Origin: JABDBE01 sp963832245
Lineage (GTDB): Bacteria; Acidobacteriota; Terriglobia; Terriglobales; Acidobacteriaceae
Assembly: GCA_963832245.1 (NCBI GenBank)
Contig: CAWHTG010000003.1
Coordinates: 62,001 to 126,000, forward strand
DNA length: 64,000 nt
Reading direction: 5' to 3'
Shown here: positions 63,376-64,000 of the stretch, in pieces
Numbering within the stretch: position 1 is the first letter of the stretch
How the letters are laid out: each line of letters starts with the position of its first letter
The notes under the pieces: model-generated
The model's input: the letters and a program-made list of their open reading frames with translations, nothing else
What the model was told of the DNA's origin: nothing
Database searches by the model: none
Translations under genes and position numbers: made by a program

Positions 63376-64000
63376 ACTTCCAGCTCATCGGCGTCAATCA
63401 CAACAGTGCGCCGGTCGAGGTGCGCGAACGCCTGGCGATTCCGGAGTCGCGATTGCCCGAGGCCCTGAAGCGCTTCACTGAGCATCCCGGCATTGACGAG
63501 GGGTTGATTCTGAGCACCTGCAATCGCGTGGAATTGTTGGCCCAAACCAAGAACGGGAGCGCCGACCTGCGCGGATTTCTGGGCAACTATTTCCAAATCG
63601 AGCACGCCGATCTGGCGCCACACCTCTACGAATATCGCGAACAGGATGCCATTCGCCATCTGTTTCGAGTGACGTCGAGCCTGGACTCGATGGTCGTCGG
63701 CGAGGCGCAAATTTTGGGGCAGGTGAAAGAAGCGTATGCCACCGCGCGGGCGGTGGGCGCAATTCATTCCCAACTGGACTTGCTTCTGACTCGAGCTTTT
63801 GCGGTGGCTAAACGGGTGCGTACCGAAACAGCGGTGGGCTCATCCGCTGTCTCAGTAGCCTCGGTTGCAGTCGAGCTCGCCAAGAAGATTTTCGGGTCGC
63901 TGAACGGTAAACATGTGTACCTCGTGGGGGCAGGGAAGATGAGCGAGTTGGCGGCACGTCATCTACTTGCCCACGGTGCCGCGTCGATCTTTGTCGCCAA
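63372..64000 (+). CDS. hemA: Glutamyl-tRNA reductase, 3' part outside window
   Basis: The first 209 residues are present. MNFQLIGVNHNSAPVEVRER, LILSTCNRVELLAQT with the catalytic Cys near residue 50, SSLDSMVVGEAQILGQVKEA and SSAVSVASVAVELAKKIFGS, then the start of the NADPH domain (VYLVGAGKMSELAARHLLAH). It reduces glutamyl-tRNA to glutamate-1-semialdehyde, the first committed step of haem synthesis. ATG 63372 overlaps the ccsA stop. Confidence 0.96.
   Translation, partial: MNFQLIGVNHNSAPVEVRERLAIPESRLPEALKRFTEHPGIDEGLILSTCNRVELLAQTKNGSADLRGFLGNYFQIEHADLAPHLYEYREQDAIRHLFRVTSSLDSMVVGEAQILGQVKEAYATARAVGAIHSQLDLLLTRAFAVAKRVRTETAVGSSAVSVASVAVELAKKIFGSLNGKHVYLVGAGKMSELAARHLLAHGAASIFVA

Noticed and set aside
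1..64000. tRNA, rRNA, CRISPR arrays, insertion sequences or prophage genes
   Set aside because: I looked for cloverleaf ends, regularly spaced repeats and transposase or phage motifs and saw none; a covariance-model scan would be the decisive test.

Overview
The window looks like chromosomal DNA of an acidobacterium, probably a soil member of the Terriglobales/Koribacteraceae. This is inferred from gene content, since no rRNA is present. The evidence is NHL-repeat and FG-GAP secreted proteins ending in choice-of-anchor-D (ASH) domains, several small proteins of types I associate with Acidobacteria, high GC, and short palindromic elements scattered between genes. No tRNA, rRNA, CRISPR array, insertion sequence or prophage gene was recognised.

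Layout. 1-3.6 kb: a secreted phosphoesterase cut by the window edge and an NHL beta-propeller protein. 4.0-24.7 kb: a single-strand (minus) block that mixes exopolysaccharide and non-ribosomal peptide functions. Read in transcription order it holds a Fis-type DNA-binding protein, a BY-kinase-like ATPase with a degenerate P-loop, a polyprenyl-phosphate sugar transferase, an A-PCP-TE synthetase, a MOP flippase, a leucine-type A-PCP protein, a cytochrome P450, a C-A-PCP-TE-GNAT synthetase, a luciferase-like monooxygenase, a DltA-like adenylating enzyme, a membrane-anchored SGNH protein, a formyltransferase and a DltC-like carrier protein. 25.4-32.2 kb: a sugar epimerase, a glycosyltransferase, an FG-GAP/ASH secreted protein and a parallel beta-helix protein, perhaps the flank of the same surface-polymer locus.

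32.8-41.2 kb: a branched-chain amino acid operon (ilvD-ilvB-ilvN-ilvC-cupin-ilvE) that also carries a DAHP synthase. It is preceded by what reads as a classical ribosome-mediated attenuator: a leader peptide with nine consecutive Val/Leu/Ile codons, an antiterminator overlapping its stop codon, and a terminator with a T-run just before ilvD. 41.3-46.9 kb: a lone nuoI, a hydroxy-acid oxidase, a SurA-DsbA fusion, a cysteine-rich secreted protein and a LuxR-type regulator. 47-63 kb: mostly housekeeping genes (polX, a PilZ-SPOR protein, a cold-shock protein, a Nudix hydrolase, a frameshifted DUF2520 protein, a HAD phosphatase, a YmdB-like phosphodiesterase, an oligopeptide-binding lipoprotein, the tightly overlapping mutS-nagZ-anmK set, galT). 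62.4-64 kb: ccsA and hemA, behind a perfect CRP/FNR-type palindrome and a consensus -10 box.

The most notable items are the hybrid polysaccharide/NRPS block with its unusual domain fusions, and the ilv attenuator.
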